Shown: piece by piece, positions 1 to 9,303 of the stretch
Layout: every line of letters begins with the position of its first letter
Position numbering within the stretch: the stretch's first letter is position 1
Source of the DNA: Asticcacaulis solisilvae
GTDB taxonomy: Bacteria; Pseudomonadota; Alphaproteobacteria; Caulobacterales; Caulobacteraceae
Direction of reading: 5' to 3'
Length of the DNA stretch: 64,000 nucleotides
Assembly: GCF_017875235.1 (NCBI RefSeq)
Contig: NZ_JAGGMI010000006.1
Location: 186,001 to 250,000 of the forward strand
Notes under the pieces: generated by a model
Told to the model about the DNA's origin: nothing
The model's database searches: none
What the model saw: the letters and a program-made list of their open reading frames with translations, nothing else
Made by a program: the position numbers and the translations under genes

Positions 1-1404
1 GCCAAGGCCCTGCTGAAACGCGCCCGCTCCGGTGACGCGGAGGCCAATGCGCGGTTACGCAAATTTGCCGATGGCGACACAGCCCTGCACGTCGCGCAAT
101 TGGCGGTCGCCCGCGAACAGGGCTTTGCCTCCTGGCCACGCTTCCAGGCCTTCATCATCGAATCCAGCCTGGACTTTCAAGGCCTGACCGACCGGTTCAT
201 CGACGCTGCCTTGTCGGACGAAGCGCGTGCGGCCGCCATGCTGGCCGACCATCCGGAGCTCGCCGAAGCCGGGCTCTACACGGCACTGGTCCTGGGCGAC
301 TGGGGGCGAGTAGCGGCGGCGCTGGAACTCGATCCGGACCTGGCTATGGCGCCGTCCGGTCCGAAGGCGTGCGAACCGCTCCTTTATGTCTGCTTCTCGC
401 GCTTCGGCCGCAAGGGTGCGGAACGCGAGCAAAAGATCGCGCTGACGGCGCGGCTGCTGCTGACGCGCGACGCCGATCCGGACGCGGCCTTTACTGCCGA
501 TCATGGGCCGCTGTCCTGTCTTTATGGCGCCAGCGGTGTGCTCAACAATGCCGAGCTGACGCGTATCCTGCTCGAGGCCGGGGCCGATCCGAATGATGGC
601 GAGTCGCTCTATCACGCCACCGAGCATCGCGACCTGGAATGCCTGAGCGTGCTGCTGGAATTCGGGGCCAGCGTTGACGGCCATGTCATCCGGCACATGC
701 TCGACCGCGAGGACCCGGAAGGGCTGCGCCTGCTGCTGGAGGCCGGCGGCAACCCCAACGAAACCAATGCGGAGGGCGATACGGCGCTGCATTGGGCCGT
801 CCGGCGCAACCGATCGTCAAATATCGTCAGCATGCTGATTAATTATGGTGCTGATCTCGATGCCGCGCGAGAAGATGGCCGCACAGCCTATGCCATGGCG
901 ATCGTCAGTGGCCAGACAGCTGTCGCGGACCTGTTAGCGGCGCGTGGAGCGGATACACGTCTCAGCGCCATCGACACGGTCATTGCCGGCGGCAGCGGTG
1001 AGGTGCCGATGGAAAGCGCGCATTCGCCCGCCAACGCCCGGCTGTTCACGCAATTGGCCGAGGCGGGTAATCTCAAGGCCGTCAAGGCAATGCTTGATGC
1101 CGGCGTGCCGGTGGAAAGCGCAGGCGACGGCGGCATCACGGCGCTGCACTATGCGTGCTGGCGCGGCGACGCCAACATGATGAAGCTGCTGATTTCCGAG
1201 GGTGCGCCACTGGAATCGCCGGACCGGATGTACAAGGCGACACCGGCGGGATTCCTGCATCATGGGTCAACCAACTACGGGCACGGCGACTATGCGCGCG
1301 GTGCGCGGTTGCTGATCAATGCCGGCTGTTCGATGGCCGGGTGCACTACACCGAGCGGCAATGCCGGGTTAGACGCAGTTCTGCGACAGAACGGGTTCAT
1401 CTAA
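1..1404 (+). CDS. Ankyrin-repeat protein (5' end outside window)
   Basis: The reading frame is open from the first base of the window, so the start codon lies upstream and about 467 codons are visible. The N-terminal part (LHVAQLAVAREQGFASWPRF) matches a motif that often precedes ankyrin domains in proteobacterial proteins. Several ankyrin units follow, for example ILLEAGADPNDG, LLLEAGGNPNETNAEG, GDTALHWAVRRN and MLINYGADLDAAREDG, with a last block near the C-terminus (ITALHYACWRGD). Ankyrin repeats form protein-binding solenoids; the partner is unknown. No signal peptide is visible in the part present. The gene converges on the pentapeptide-repeat gene across a hairpin-rich spacer. Confidence 0.85.
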   Translation, partial: AKALLKRARSGDAEANARLRKFADGDTALHVAQLAVAREQGFASWPRFQAFIIESSLDFQGLTDRFIDAALSDEARAAAMLADHPELAEAGLYTALVLGDWGRVAAALELDPDLAMAPSGPKACEPLLYVCFSRFGRKGAEREQKIALTARLLLTRDADPDAAFTADHGPLSCLYGASGVLNNAELTRILLEAGADPNDGESLYHATEHRDLECLSVLLEFGASVDGHVIRHMLDREDPEGLRLLLEAGGNPNETNAEGDTALHWAVRRNRSSNIVSMLINYGADLDAAREDGRTAYAMAIVSGQTAVADLLAARGADTRLSAIDTVIAGGSGEVPMESAHSPANARLFTQLAEAGNLKAVKAMLDAGVPVESAGDGGITALHYACWRGDANMMKLLISEGAPLESPDRMYKATPAGFLHHGSTNYGHGDYARGARLLINAGCSMAGCTTPSGNAGLDAVLRQNGFI

Positions 1405-1553
1405 AGTCCCCTCTCCCCGCTTGCGGGGAGAGGGTAGGCGCCGGGCGGCGAGCCTGAGGGGCAAGCGGACAGAGCCGCACGCGCTGAAAGAGTTTCTGCC
1501 CCTCATCCGGTCCTGCGGACCACCTTCTCCCCGTTTTACGGGGAGAAGGAATA
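1405..1553. repeat. REP/REPIN-like composite palindromic element
   Basis: The whole spacer between two convergent genes is palindromic. A left hairpin with a 12-bp perfect stem (CCCTCTCCCCGC/GCGGGGAGAGGG, 1409-1434) and a right hairpin (CCTTCTCCCCGT/ACGGGGAGAAGG, 1523-1549) face each other. Between them lie an inner inverted pair TGAGGGGCA (1455-1463) / TGCCCCTCA (1497-1505) and a small hairpin GGTCC-TGC-GGACC (1509-1521). The first 58 bases recur inverted at 8291-8348 with 56/58 identity. It may also terminate transcription from both sides. Confidence 0.8.
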
Positions 1554-2225
1554 CTACCGCACCTTCAGTCCTAGTTCGGCCAACAATTCCGCGGCCTGAC
1601 CCCTCGAAATCGTCGCGCCCTTGAAACGCTTGGCATCGTCCAGTCGAACCCCACCGATATCCGTGCCGCGCAGGTCCGCACCTTCGAACCGCGCATTGTT
1701 CAACAGGGCGTCGCGCAATGAACAATCCTCAAACACGGCATTGCGGAAGTCGCAGCGCTGAAGATCGGCGTTGTGAAAATCGAGCGACTTCAGGTGCTGC
1801 TTGTTGAACGAAATATCATTCACACGCGCATCATTCAGGCGGCATTCCTCAAAACTGATATCCAGCGTTTTGGCCGTATTGAAGTTCGCACCGGTCAACT
1901 TGCAGCGCTTGAATTCGGACTGCGCCAGGGTCGCGCCGCGAAACAGCGCATTGTTGAAATCACAACCGATGAACTTTGCTTCATTCATGACCGCGCTGGT
2001 GAAGTCGGCTTGCGCACCCTTGCATTTGAGGAATTGCGCGTTTTCCAGCTTAGCGGAAACGAACTTTGTCTTCTTTAGAATGCAGTCTTCGAACACCCAG
2101 CCATTGAGGACAAGGTTCGACAGATCGACCTCTTCCAGTTCGCAGCCAGTCAGGGTGACGGGTTCGCCTTTAGCGGCCAGTTGCTGAATAGCCGCGCGGT
2201 CGAGGATTTTGTCGATGATGTCCAT
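1554..2225 (-). CDS. Pentapeptide-repeat protein
   Basis: A 223-residue protein made almost entirely of A(D/N)LXX-type pentapeptide units, for example NAQFL, ADFTS, AKFIG, CDFNN, ALFRG, ANFNT, ADLQR, CDFRN, ARFEG and ADLRG, from about residue 30 to 205. Such repeats fold as a right-handed quadrilateral beta-helix. Some family members mimic DNA and protect gyrase, but most have no assigned role and nothing here identifies one. There is no signal peptide. Many Cys residues occupy repeat positions. It starts at ATG 2225, just after a three-hairpin module that separates it from pnp. Confidence 0.88.
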   Translation of the reverse strand: MDIIDKILDRAAIQQLAAKGEPVTLTGCELEEVDLSNLVLNGWVFEDCILKKTKFVSAKLENAQFLKCKGAQADFTSAVMNEAKFIGCDFNNALFRGATLAQSEFKRCKLTGANFNTAKTLDISFEECRLNDARVNDISFNKQHLKSLDFHNADLQRCDFRNAVFEDCSLRDALLNNARFEGADLRGTDIGGVRLDDAKRFKGATISRGQAAELLAELGLKVR

Positions 2226-2251
2226 GCGTCCCGTTCTAGCGCCGTCGCGTT

Positions 2252-2373
2252 ATGGGGTCGAGGGGTCCGAGACCCCTCGCCTGCTCCTGATAAATAAAAA
2301 GAGCAGTCCCTCACGAGGACCGCTCTTTTTATTTAATAGAAGAAGACGAAGGGGCCGCAGGCCCCTTCACCCC
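2252..2373. repeat. Three-hairpin intergenic module, copy A1
   Basis: A 122-bp unit with three stem-loops: CGAGGGGTC-CGA-GACCCCTCG on the left, a long AT-flanked terminator-type hairpin in the middle (2292-2335), and GAAGGGGCC-GCA-GGCCCCTTC on the right. The outer ends are GGGG-N4-GGGG on the left and CCCC-N4-CCCC on the right. A second copy at 49961-50082 has the same length and matches 113 of 122 bases. Here it lies 3' of pnp and 5' of the pentapeptide-repeat gene. Confidence 0.85.
2292..2335. terminator. Bidirectional intrinsic terminator after pnp
   Basis: The hairpin GAGCAGTCC...GGACCGCTC is flanked by AAATAAAAA on the left and TTTTTATTT on the right, giving a U-tract in either direction. 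It lies 53 bases beyond the pnp stop and should end pnp transcription. Confidence 0.85.
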
Positions 2374-2387
2374 GATACACGACCGCG

Positions 2388-4643
2388 TTAGTCGCGACGA
2401 CGACGGCGACGCGGGCGGTCGCCACGGTCCGGACGATCACCGCCTTCGGCCAGTTCCAGTTCGCCTTCATCGGCGTCCTCACCAGCGGCGGCGCGGGCGG
2501 CCTGACGCTCGGCGCGTTCGGCTTCCAGCTTCTCGGTCAGGTCCTCACCGGTTTCCTGATCGACAACCTTCATCGACAGCTTGGTCTTGCCGCGATCGTC
2601 GAGGCCGAGGAACTTCACCTTCACTTCGTCGCCTTCATTGAGGACGTCCGAAACCTTGGCGATCTTTTCCGGCTTGATCTGCGAGATATGGACCAGGCCG
2701 TCCTTGGCGCCGAAGAAGTTTACGAAGGCGCCGAAATCGACGATCTTCACGACCTTGCCCTTGTAGATGGCGCCGATTTCCGGCTCCGACGCAATCGACT
2801 TGATCCAGTCGCGCGCGGCGTCGATCTTCGACTGTTCCGAAGCGGCGATCTTGATCGTGCCGTCGTCCTGGATGTCGACCTTGGCGCCGGTCTTTTCGAC
2901 GATTTCGCGGATGACCTTGCCGCCCGAACCGATGACTTCGCGAATCTTGTCGACCGCGATCTTGATCGTTTCGATCTTCGGGGCAAATTCACCCAGCTCT
3001 TCGCGGGCGCCCGAAATGGCCTTGTTCATTTCGCCCAGGATGTGCAGACGACCGTCCTTGGCCTGACGCAGCGCCTTGGTCATGATCTCCTCGGTGATGC
3101 CGGGGACCTTGATGTCCATCTGCAGCGAGGTGATGCCTTCCGACGTACCGGCAACCTTGAAGTCCATGTCGCCCAGGTGATCTTCGTCGCCCAGGATGTC
3201 CGACAGAACCGCATAGCCATCCTTTTCCAGGATCAGGCCCATGGCGATACCCGAAACCGGACGCTTCAGCGGCACGCCGGCGTCCATAAGGGCCAGCGAG
3301 CCACCGCAGACGGTCGCCATCGACGACGAACCGTTGGACTCGGTGATCTCCGAGACCAGACGGATGGTGTACGGGAAATCTTCCGTTGCCGGCAGCATCG
3401 GACGCAGGGCGCGCCAGGCCAGCTTGCCGTGGCCGATTTCGCGGCGGCCGGGCGAACCCATGCGGCCGGTTTCACCGACGGAGTACGGAGGGAAGTTGTA
3501 GTGCAGCAGGAACTTTTCCTTGTACGTGCCTTCCAGCGCGTCAATGAACTGTTCGTCGTCGCCGGTGCCGAGCGTGGCAACGACCAACCCTTGCGTTTCA
3601 CCGCGGGTGAACAGGGCCGAACCGTGGGTGCGCGGCAGGACGCCGACTTCCGACACGATGGCGCGGACCTTGTCGACCGGGCGGCCGTCGACGCGCTTGC
3701 CATGGTCGATGATGTCGCGACGCAGGACTTCGGCTTCACATTCCTTGAAGGCGGCCGAGAACTTGTTGGCGTCGACGCCGTCCGGGTTCTCTTCGGTCTT
3801 CACAAGGGCGACAGCGGCCTTGGCCTTGGCGGCGCCGACGGCGTCGTGACGGGCGTGCTTGCCCTGGATGGTGTAGGCGTCGCGGATGTCCTGACCGACC
3901 AGGCCCTTGATCGCGTTGACGATGCCCGAGAAGTCTTCGGCTTCGAACTCGAACGGCTCCTTGGCGGCGTGCTCAGCCATTTCGATGATGGCGTCGATGA
4001 CCGGCTGCATGCCGGCATGCGCGAACATCAGGGCGCCGAGCATCTTGTCTTCCGAAAGTTCCTTGGCTTCGGATTCGACCATCATCAGCGCGTCGGACGT
4101 ACCGGCGACGACGAGATCCAGGTCCGATTCCTTCATCTGGTCGAGGGTCGGGTTGAGAACATACTCACCGTCGATCACGCCGACGCGGGCGCCGCCGATC
4201 GGGCCCATGAACGGCACGCCCGACAGGGTGAGCGCAGCCGAAGCGGCGACCATGGCGACGATATCCGGATCGTTTTCCATGTCGTGCGACAGGACGGTGG
4301 CGACGACCTGGACTTCGTTCTTGAAGCCCTTGACGAACAGCGGGCGGATCGGACGGTCGATCAGGCGCGAAACCAGGGTTTCCTTTTCCGAAGGACGGCC
4401 CTCGCGCTTGAAATAGCCCCCCGGGATCTTGCCGGCGGCAAACGTCTTTTCCTGATAGTTCACGGTCAGCGGGAAGAAGTCCTGGCCGGGCTTGGGCGCG
4501 CGGGCATAGACGACGGTCGCCAGCACGGTGGTTTCGCCATAGGTGGCGAGGACGGCAGAGTCCGCCTGGCGGGCAATACGGCCCGTTTCCAGGGTCAGCT
4601 TGCGTCCGGCCCAGTCGATGGATTTTCTTTTGATGTCAAACAT
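2388..4643 (-). CDS. pnp: Polyribonucleotide nucleotidyltransferase (PNPase)
   Basis: At 751 residues this has the full length of bacterial PNPase, a phosphate-dependent 3'-5' exoribonuclease of the degradosome. Visible in order are the first RNase PH domain (from about residue 10; [20 protein letters not shown]), a helical linker, the second RNase PH domain (about 315-545, with [14 protein letters not shown]), a KH domain with the [10 protein letters not shown] loop near 565-575 and an S1 domain (about 620-690, [19 protein letters not shown]). The tail is acidic and then very basic ([11 protein letters not shown]), which in relatives can serve as a partner-binding end. It follows rpsO, as in most bacteria, after an unusually long 351-bp leader. 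Confidence 0.98.
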   Translation of the reverse strand: MFDIKRKSIDWAGRKLTLETGRIARQADSAVLATYGETTVLATVVYARAPKPGQDFFPLTVNYQEKTFAAGKIPGGYFKREGRPSEKETLVSRLIDRPIRPLFVKGFKNEVQVVATVLSHDMENDPDIVAMVAASAALTLSGVPFMGPIGGARVGVIDGEYVLNPTLDQMKESDLDLVVAGTSDALMMVESEAKELSEDKMLGALMFAHAGMQPVIDAIIEMAEHAAKEPFEFEAEDFSGIVNAIKGLVGQDIRDAYTIQGKHARHDAVGAAKAKAAVALVKTEENPDGVDANKFSAAFKECEAEVLRRDIIDHGKRVDGRPVDKVRAIVSEVGVLPRTHGSALFTRGETQGLVVATLGTGDDEQFIDALEGTYKEKFLLHYNFPPYSVGETGRMGSPGRREIGHGKLAWRALRPMLPATEDFPYTIRLVSEITESNGSSSMATVCGGSLALMDAGVPLKRPVSGIAMGLILEKDGYAVLSDILGDEDHLGDMDFKVAGTSEGITSLQMDIKVPGITEEIMTKALRQAKDGRLHILGEMNKAISGAREELGEFAPKIETIKIAVDKIREVIGSGGKVIREIVEKTGAKVDIQDDGTIKIAASEQSKIDAARDWIKSIASEPEIGAIYKGKVVKIVDFGAFVNFFGAKDGLVHISQIKPEKIAKVSDVLNEGDEVKVKFLGLDDRGKTKLSMKVVDQETGEDLTEKLEAERAERQAARAAAGEDADEGELELAEGGDRPDRGDRPRRRRRRD

Positions 4644-4994
4644 TGCGTTTCTTTCGTACGTTTGCGCTACCGCTTCGCTGCTTTAGCGCATTAGACCCGC
4701 TTGGCCCCATGCCGTACGGGTCAGCTGTCATCGGGACAGCGATGAGAGGACCTATTTGTGATTCACGCTTCAGGTCCGTGTGATCAGCGAAACATCCGGT
4801 GCTTCGCGGGGTGTGTAAACCTCGCCGTTCGCGAGGGCAGTCCTGCTGTTTGCCGCACAGCTGCGGTAGGCGAAGATTTTTGCTTGTCGCATTTCCTAAC
4901 GGCGAACCGCCAGAAACGTACTTTGGCACTTCGCCGGGAAATGCTTATAACAACAAGGGCTTGAGGTGTTGTCCCCAAGCCCCTGGTTTCAAAC
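4644..4994 (-). promoter_or_regulatory. Structured rpsO-pnp intergenic / pnp leader
   Basis: A 351-bp gap with no convincing gene. Reading leftward it holds the rpsO terminator-like hairpin (4957-4982), then several short hairpins, among them CCTCGC/GCGAGG (4820-4836) and CCGCA/TGCGG (about 4853-4866), before pnp. In other bacteria the pnp leader folds into stems cut by RNase III and PNPase for autoregulation. The same logic is possible here, but that is inference from position and length only. Confidence 0.5.
4957..4982 (-). terminator. Hairpin with U-rich tail after rpsO
   Basis: On the minus strand GGGCTTG pairs with CAAGCCC around a GG/CC-extended loop and is followed by TTGTTGTTAT. It lies 12 bases beyond the rpsO stop. 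It may be a partial terminator, setting the ratio of rpsO to pnp transcript. Confidence 0.65.
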
Positions 4995-5264
4995 TTAGCG
5001 GCGGATACCGAGCGTTTGGATGATGGACTGATAACGATCGTTATCACGGCCCTTCAGGTAGTCGAGGAGACGACGGCGCTGCGAAACCATTTTCAGGAGG
5101 CCGCGGCGGCTGTGGTTGTCCTTCTTGTGTTCCTTGAAGTGCTCGGTCAGGTTGGCAATGCGCTCGCTGAGGATAGCGATCTGCACTTCCGGGCCGCCGG
5201 TGTCGCCTTCGGAACGGGCGTGGGTCTTGATGACTTCTGTCTTGCGATCAGCAGTAATCGACAT
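4995..5264 (-). CDS. rpsO: 30S ribosomal protein S15
   Basis: An 89-residue protein of exactly the family length, beginning [20 protein letters not shown] and carrying the conserved segments [26 protein letters not shown] and [12 protein letters not shown]. It binds 16S rRNA in the small-subunit platform. ATG 5264 is chosen over the longer in-frame extension because it has an AGGAG ribosome site and matches the family N-terminus. It lies 23 bp after truB and before pnp, the usual order. Confidence 0.98.
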   Translation of the reverse strand: MSITADRKTEVIKTHARSEGDTGGPEVQIAILSERIANLTEHFKEHKKDNHSRRGLLKMVSQRRRLLDYLKGRDNDRYQSIIQTLGIRR

Positions 5265-5287
5265 CGGGTAACTCCTATGACTTAGGA

Positions 5288-6238
5288 TTAAAGGTTCAAA
5301 ATACGCGTCGGGAAGACTTTCCCGCCGCGCAATTCGCAAAGTGCGATGACCTGTCCGTCCACCACCGCCTGGACCGTGTCGGAGAACGCTTCAAAACCGG
5401 CCTCGCGGCGGGCTTCGAGGGCCTCGGTGACAGTCGCTAACTGACGGGGCAAAAGGGCAAGATCGCGGCCTTGCTTCAGCTTCTGGGCCTCGTCTTGCGT
5501 CACAGGCAGGGCCGGGATGTCGTCCAGCGCTGTCTCTACGCCAAGCAAAGCGTCAAAAGCGGCGCCTCTATGCACTAAATCGGTCAGCTTTTCCAGTGTT
5601 ATTGCGTTCTTTGTTGCAAATGCGCCTACCGCCTCGCGCCGGAGCATCGAAACATGACCGCAAACGCCTAAGTCCGCGCACAGGTCGCGGGCGACGGAAC
5701 GGACATAGGTGCCCTTGCCGCAGTGAAGCGTCAGGGTGGCGGTTTCAGTGTCGAAAGCGTCGAGCGTCAGGTCGAAGACTTCGATTTCCCGCGCCTTCAG
5801 TTCGACTTCAACACCTTGACGCGCCAGGTCATAGGCGCGCTTGCCATCGACCTTGATGGCCGAAAAGGCCGGCGGCACCTGTTCGATGACGCCGATATAG
5901 TTCGGCAGAATGGCCTCCAGGGCTTCGCGCGTCGGGCGGGCATCGGACTGCGCCGTTACCGCGCCTTCGGCATCATACGAATCCGTCGTTTTGCCAAAGG
6001 TGATGGTGAAGCTGTAGACCTTGTCGGCTTCCATCAGGTAGGGCACGGTCTTGGTCGCTTCGCCCAAGGCGATCGGCAGGATGCCGGTCGCCAAAGGGTC
6101 GAGCGTGCCGGCATGGCCCGCCTTTTGGGCCTGGAACAGCCAGCGGATCTTCGACACGGCAGCGGTCGAGGTCATCTCATAGGGTTTGTCGAGACAGACC
6201 CAGCCATGCACCGGGTCGCCTTTTTTCTTTCGGGCCAT
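5288..6238 (-). CDS. truB: tRNA pseudouridine(55) synthase TruB
   Basis: A 316-residue protein that makes pseudouridine 55 in the T-loop of tRNAs. The catalytic motif [12 protein letters not shown] places the nucleophilic Asp at residue 47, preceded by the family motif LDKPYEMTS. The second conserved region ([19 protein letters not shown]) and the C-terminal segment ([12 protein letters not shown]) are present. The start ATG 6238 gives a normal N-terminus. It is the middle gene of rbfA-truB-rpsO-pnp but is separated from rbfA by a 178-bp palindromic insertion. Confidence 0.97.
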   Translation of the reverse strand: MARKKKGDPVHGWVCLDKPYEMTSTAAVSKIRWLFQAQKAGHAGTLDPLATGILPIALGEATKTVPYLMEADKVYSFTITFGKTTDSYDAEGAVTAQSDARPTREALEAILPNYIGVIEQVPPAFSAIKVDGKRAYDLARQGVEVELKAREIEVFDLTLDAFDTETATLTLHCGKGTYVRSVARDLCADLGVCGHVSMLRREAVGAFATKNAITLEKLTDLVHRGAAFDALLGVETALDDIPALPVTQDEAQKLKQGRDLALLPRQLATVTEALEARREAGFEAFSDTVQAVVDGQVIALCELRGGKVFPTRILNL

Positions 6239-6264
6239 TCAGGGTGTCCGTCGTTGGAAAGAAA

Positions 6265-6412
6265 GAGGCCCCACCACCATCTTCGCTTTGCTCGATGGTC
6301 CCCCTTCCCATGCTTCGCACAGGGAGGAGAAACGGAGCACAATCACTCCTCCCTGTCGCGGAGCGATGGGGAGGGGGACCGCGGTGCGTTAGCATCGGGG
6401 TGATGGGGCCTC
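6265..6412. repeat. Nested inverted-repeat element between rbfA and truB
   Basis: The outer ends are a perfect 9-bp inverted pair, GAGGCCCCA (6265-6273) and TGGGGCCTC (6404-6412). Inside them a longer imperfect pair (about 6297-6330 with 6347-6380) folds GGTCCCCCTTCCCATGC onto GATGGGGAGGGGGACC, with AGGGAGGAG/CTCCTCCCT at its core. The element interrupts a normally tight operon and would place a large hairpin in the rbfA-truB mRNA. Confidence 0.75.
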
Positions 6413-6416
6413 TTGC

Positions 6417-6917
6417 TTAATCTTCCTCATCCTCGTCATCATGCCGCAGATCACGCGCCACGTCCGGGCGCAGGAACAGGGCATCGATCCTTGCAGCCTC
6501 ATTGAAGCTTTCGTCGTGCAGGAAGCGCAAGTCCGGCGTGAACTTCATGTCGATCCGGCGGCCCAGAATGCCGCGAAAGAACTTTGAGTGCGCGTTCAAG
6601 GCCGCGATCGCCGGGCCGATCTGGTCAGGTTTGATGCTGACCCCACCCAGGCCCGCACCCAGAGGCTCTACGAATACGGTGGCGTGGCGCAAGTCGGGCG
6701 AACAGCGCACCTCGGTCACGGTGATCGAGATGTTGTGCAGGGCCTCATCGTGGACTTCTTCTTCGCGCAGGATTTCCACCAGGGCATGACGCACCAGTTC
6801 ACCGGCGCGCAGCTGGCGCTGGCTGGGGCCAAGTTCACCCGATGTGCGGCCATGCATCTTATCGCCGGCGCGCTTCTGGGACTTGTCGTTGTAAGAGTTA
6901 CGTTTCATCCCGCTCAT
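6417..6917 (-). CDS. rbfA: 30S ribosome-binding factor RbfA
   Basis: A 166-residue protein with the RbfA KH-type core: GELVRHALVEILREEEVHD, ITVTEVRCSPDLRHATVFVEPLG, and the C-terminal strand GRRIDMKFTPDLRFLHDES. It helps mature the 16S rRNA 5' end and aids cold adaptation. I chose ATG 6917 (MSGMKRNSYNDK); ATG 6908 is possible. The open frame runs on upstream, but that part has no RbfA similarity and overlaps the DUF418 gene on the other strand. The C-terminus is acidic (HDDEDEED). Confidence 0.94.
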   Translation of the reverse strand: MSGMKRNSYNDKSQKRAGDKMHGRTSGELGPSQRQLRAGELVRHALVEILREEEVHDEALHNISITVTEVRCSPDLRHATVFVEPLGAGLGGVSIKPDQIGPAIAALNAHSKFFRGILGRRIDMKFTPDLRFLHDESFNEAARIDALFLRPDVARDLRHDDEDEED

Positions 6918-7040
6918 ATAGGCTTTTCCGGCGATTTTTCTATCGCAAAATGCCGGTGTCGGGTTATGCATAGGAAAACATGACAAGCAACGCCTGTAAG
7001 GATGTACAGGAACGCTGCAGCAAAATGGGAGGGGGCCTTC

Positions 7041-8249
7041 ATGGCTGCTCAAAAAATCGACTTCGTGCCGCGCATGGAAGGGCTGGATGCTCTGCGTGGC
7101 TTCGCGCTTTTCGGCCTGTTCATCGTGCATATGCCGGAGCTGTTCGAGCTCTACTGGGCGCACCCGGTCACCGACCCGGTCCAGCTCCTGTGGCACGATG
7201 CGGTCTTCACCGTCTTCGCCGGCAAGGCCTTCGCCCTGCTGGCCATGTGTTTCGGTGTGTCTTTCTTCATCATCATGGACCGCTCGGCGAACAAGGGTAA
7301 GGATTTCACTGGCCGCTTCGTTTGGCGGCTCGTGGTACTCGGCATTATCGGCCTGATCCACGGCCTGTGGTATCGCGGCGATATCCTGGAAGTGCTGGCG
7401 GTCATGGGACTGCTGCTCGTCCCCTTCTATCGCGTGAAGTCCAATGCCCTGATCCTGGCGCTGGGCGCGCTGTTCCTGCTCCAGCCCATCATGATTTTCC
7501 AGGCCGTCAGCGCGCTGAGCGGCGCGGCGTGGGCTAACCAGCCCTTCTACTACTGGGGCGGCAAGGTTCCCGAAGCCTACCTGACCGGCAAGAGCCTGAT
7601 GGAAACCATCCGCATGAACTGGGTCGATGGCCATCCGTTCAAGTGGGCCTTCATGTATGAATCCGGCCGGCTCAGCCAGATCCTCGGCCTGTCGCTGATC
7701 GGCATGGTCCTGGGCCGTATCCGATTCTTCGGCGCGCCGGAAACCTTCGGCAGGACGCGCGTCATCGGCTTTGTCGTCGCGCTCGTTACCGCCCTGGGCC
7801 TTTGGCACACGAAGGACATGCTGACCAATTTAATGCCGGCTTCGGATACGCTCATCATGCCGCGCGCCCTGTGGGGATCGATGGTGTCGGGCTGGTTCGA
7901 CCTCAGCGTCATGTTCAGCCTCTTCTTCGGCTTTACCGCGCTCTACTACAGCTTTGCGGGCAAGGCGCTGAACGTGCTGGCCCCGGCCGGCCGCATGACC
8001 CTCAGCCTGTATCTGCTGCAATCGCTGATCTTCGTGCCGGTCTTTTACAGCTTTGGCCTGGGGCTGCACGCAACCATGACGCAAAGCGAAGCCGTGCTGA
8101 TCGGGCTGGGGGCTTTTGCGGCACAGGTCGTTTTCGCCCACCTGTGGTTCAAGGGCTTCGTCTACGGCCCTGTCGAATGGCTGTGGCGCGCCGCGACCTA
8201 TCTGACGCTAAACGTGCCGTTTGTGAAGAAAAAGGGCTCAACCGCATGA
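7041..8249 (+). CDS. DUF418 (YeiB-type) multi-pass membrane protein
   Basis: A 402-residue inner-membrane protein with about ten hydrophobic helices. It opens with the family signature MEGLDALRGFALFGLFIVHM and ends with the DUF418 region (ALYYSFAGKALNVLAPAGRMTLSLYLLQS). Its substrate is unknown; the family is thought to be transport- or acyltransferase-like. GGGAGGGGG six bases before ATG 7041 decides the start. It is the only rightward gene inside a leftward translation block, which suggests a later insertion between infB and rbfA. Confidence 0.85.
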   Translation: MAAQKIDFVPRMEGLDALRGFALFGLFIVHMPELFELYWAHPVTDPVQLLWHDAVFTVFAGKAFALLAMCFGVSFFIIMDRSANKGKDFTGRFVWRLVVLGIIGLIHGLWYRGDILEVLAVMGLLLVPFYRVKSNALILALGALFLLQPIMIFQAVSALSGAAWANQPFYYWGGKVPEAYLTGKSLMETIRMNWVDGHPFKWAFMYESGRLSQILGLSLIGMVLGRIRFFGAPETFGRTRVIGFVVALVTALGLWHTKDMLTNLMPASDTLIMPRALWGSMVSGWFDLSVMFSLFFGFTALYYSFAGKALNVLAPAGRMTLSLYLLQSLIFVPVFYSFGLGLHATMTQSEAVLIGLGAFAAQVVFAHLWFKGFVYGPVEWLWRAATYLTLNVPFVKKKGSTA

Positions 8250-8290
8250 GTGGTAATAAAACCTTCCGTCCGCGTATACTCTTCCGATGA

Positions 8291-8348
8291 GCCCCTCAGG
8301 CTCGCCGCCCCGCGCCTACCCTCTCCCCGCAAGCGGGGAGATGGGACT
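8291..8348. repeat. Inverted half-copy of the REP-like element at 1405
   Basis: This 58-bp stretch is the reverse complement of 1405-1462 with two mismatches. It contains CTCTCCCCGC-AA-GCGGGGAG (8321-8340) followed on the other side by the GCCCCTCAGGCTCGCCG segment. It sits between the convergent ends of the DUF418 gene and purU and may act as their shared terminator. Confidence 0.85.
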
Positions 8349-8356
8349 TAAGGCGA

Positions 8357-9235
8357 TCAATTAAAAACGATCGTTTTTCCGCCATTGATGATCACGCGGC
8401 GCTCCGAATGCCACGTAACCGCACGCGCCAGCACGCGCGCTTCGATGTCCTGACCGATGGCGACGAGCTGTTCCGGCGTATGGCCATGGTGGACGCGCTG
8501 GACGTCCTGTTCGATGATCGGGCCTTCGTCGAGATCCGACGTCACATAGTGCGCCGTCGCGCCGATGATCTTCACGCCGCGCTGGTGCGCCTGATGGTAC
8601 GGCTTGGCGCCCTTGAAGCTCGGCAGGAAGGAATGGTGGATGTTGATGCAGCGGCCTTCCAGCTTGCGCGCCAGGTCGTCCGACAGGATCTGCATGTAGC
8701 GCGCCAGCACGACGAGGTCGGCCTGATACTGGTCGATCAGGCCCAGGAACTGTGCCTCCTGCTCGGCCTTGTTGTCCTTATTCACCGGCAGGTGGACATA
8801 GGGCACGCCATTCCATTCGACGAAGGAGCGCATGTCTTCGTGGTTCGACATGACGCAGGCGATATCGACCGGCAACAGGCCCGAACGCCAGCGGTGCAGC
8901 AGTTCGTACAGGCAATGGCCGAACTTCGAGACCGCGATCAGCACCTTTGGCTTGCGCGACAGGTTGAAGATGTCCCAGTCCATGGCAAAGCGATGAGCGA
9001 TCGGCTTGAAGCCATCGCGCAAGGTCGCCATCGGCGGCATCTTGGGACCCGCCTGGCGGAAGACGACACGGACATAGAAGATATCGCCCTGCGCATCGTT
9101 GAACTGGTTCGATTCGACGATCGAGATGTCGTTGTCGTTCAGATAGCCCGACACGGCCGCGACGATACCGCGCGTATCCGGGCACTTAATGATCAGGACG
9201 TGGTGCGAAGGGTCGAATTGGGTCGAGTCGAGCAT
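8357..9235 (-). CDS. purU: Formyltetrahydrofolate deformylase
   Basis: A 292-residue PurU, hydrolysing 10-formyl-THF to formate and THF. An N-terminal ACT domain (about 10-85; HHVLIIKCPDTRGIVAAVSG) is followed by the formyltransferase-fold domain, with the INIHHSFLPSFKGAKPY and GATAHYVTSDLDEGPII blocks that carry the catalytic Asn-His-Asp set. ATG 9235 gives the usual N-terminus; a longer in-frame extension has no family similarity. I see no clear Shine-Dalgarno site. It is followed by a REP-like element and lies downstream of the NUDIX gene. Confidence 0.95.
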   Translation of the reverse strand: MLDSTQFDPSHHVLIIKCPDTRGIVAAVSGYLNDNDISIVESNQFNDAQGDIFYVRVVFRQAGPKMPPMATLRDGFKPIAHRFAMDWDIFNLSRKPKVLIAVSKFGHCLYELLHRWRSGLLPVDIACVMSNHEDMRSFVEWNGVPYVHLPVNKDNKAEQEAQFLGLIDQYQADLVVLARYMQILSDDLARKLEGRCINIHHSFLPSFKGAKPYHQAHQRGVKIIGATAHYVTSDLDEGPIIEQDVQRVHHGHTPEQLVAIGQDIEARVLARAVTWHSERRVIINGGKTIVFN

Positions 9236-9303
9236 AAGACGGGCCAGTCTGCAAACTGTGGGCCGTCGCCTATACCAGCAAAACTCTACCAAAGTCTAAG
9301 GTT

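Noticed and set aside
2688-4694. 668-codon open frame on the plus strand opposite pnp
   Set aside because: It mirrors the real pnp gene; the translation is Asp/Arg/His-rich with no domain, typical of an antisense frame in GC-rich DNA.
4758-5047. Short open frames in the rpsO-pnp gap on both strands
   Set aside because: No good start, no domain, and the region is hairpin-rich leader DNA.
6918-7808. Long N-terminal extension of rbfA
   Set aside because: The extra 297 codons have no similarity to RbfA and run opposite the DUF418 gene, which has a strong ribosome site and clear family motifs.
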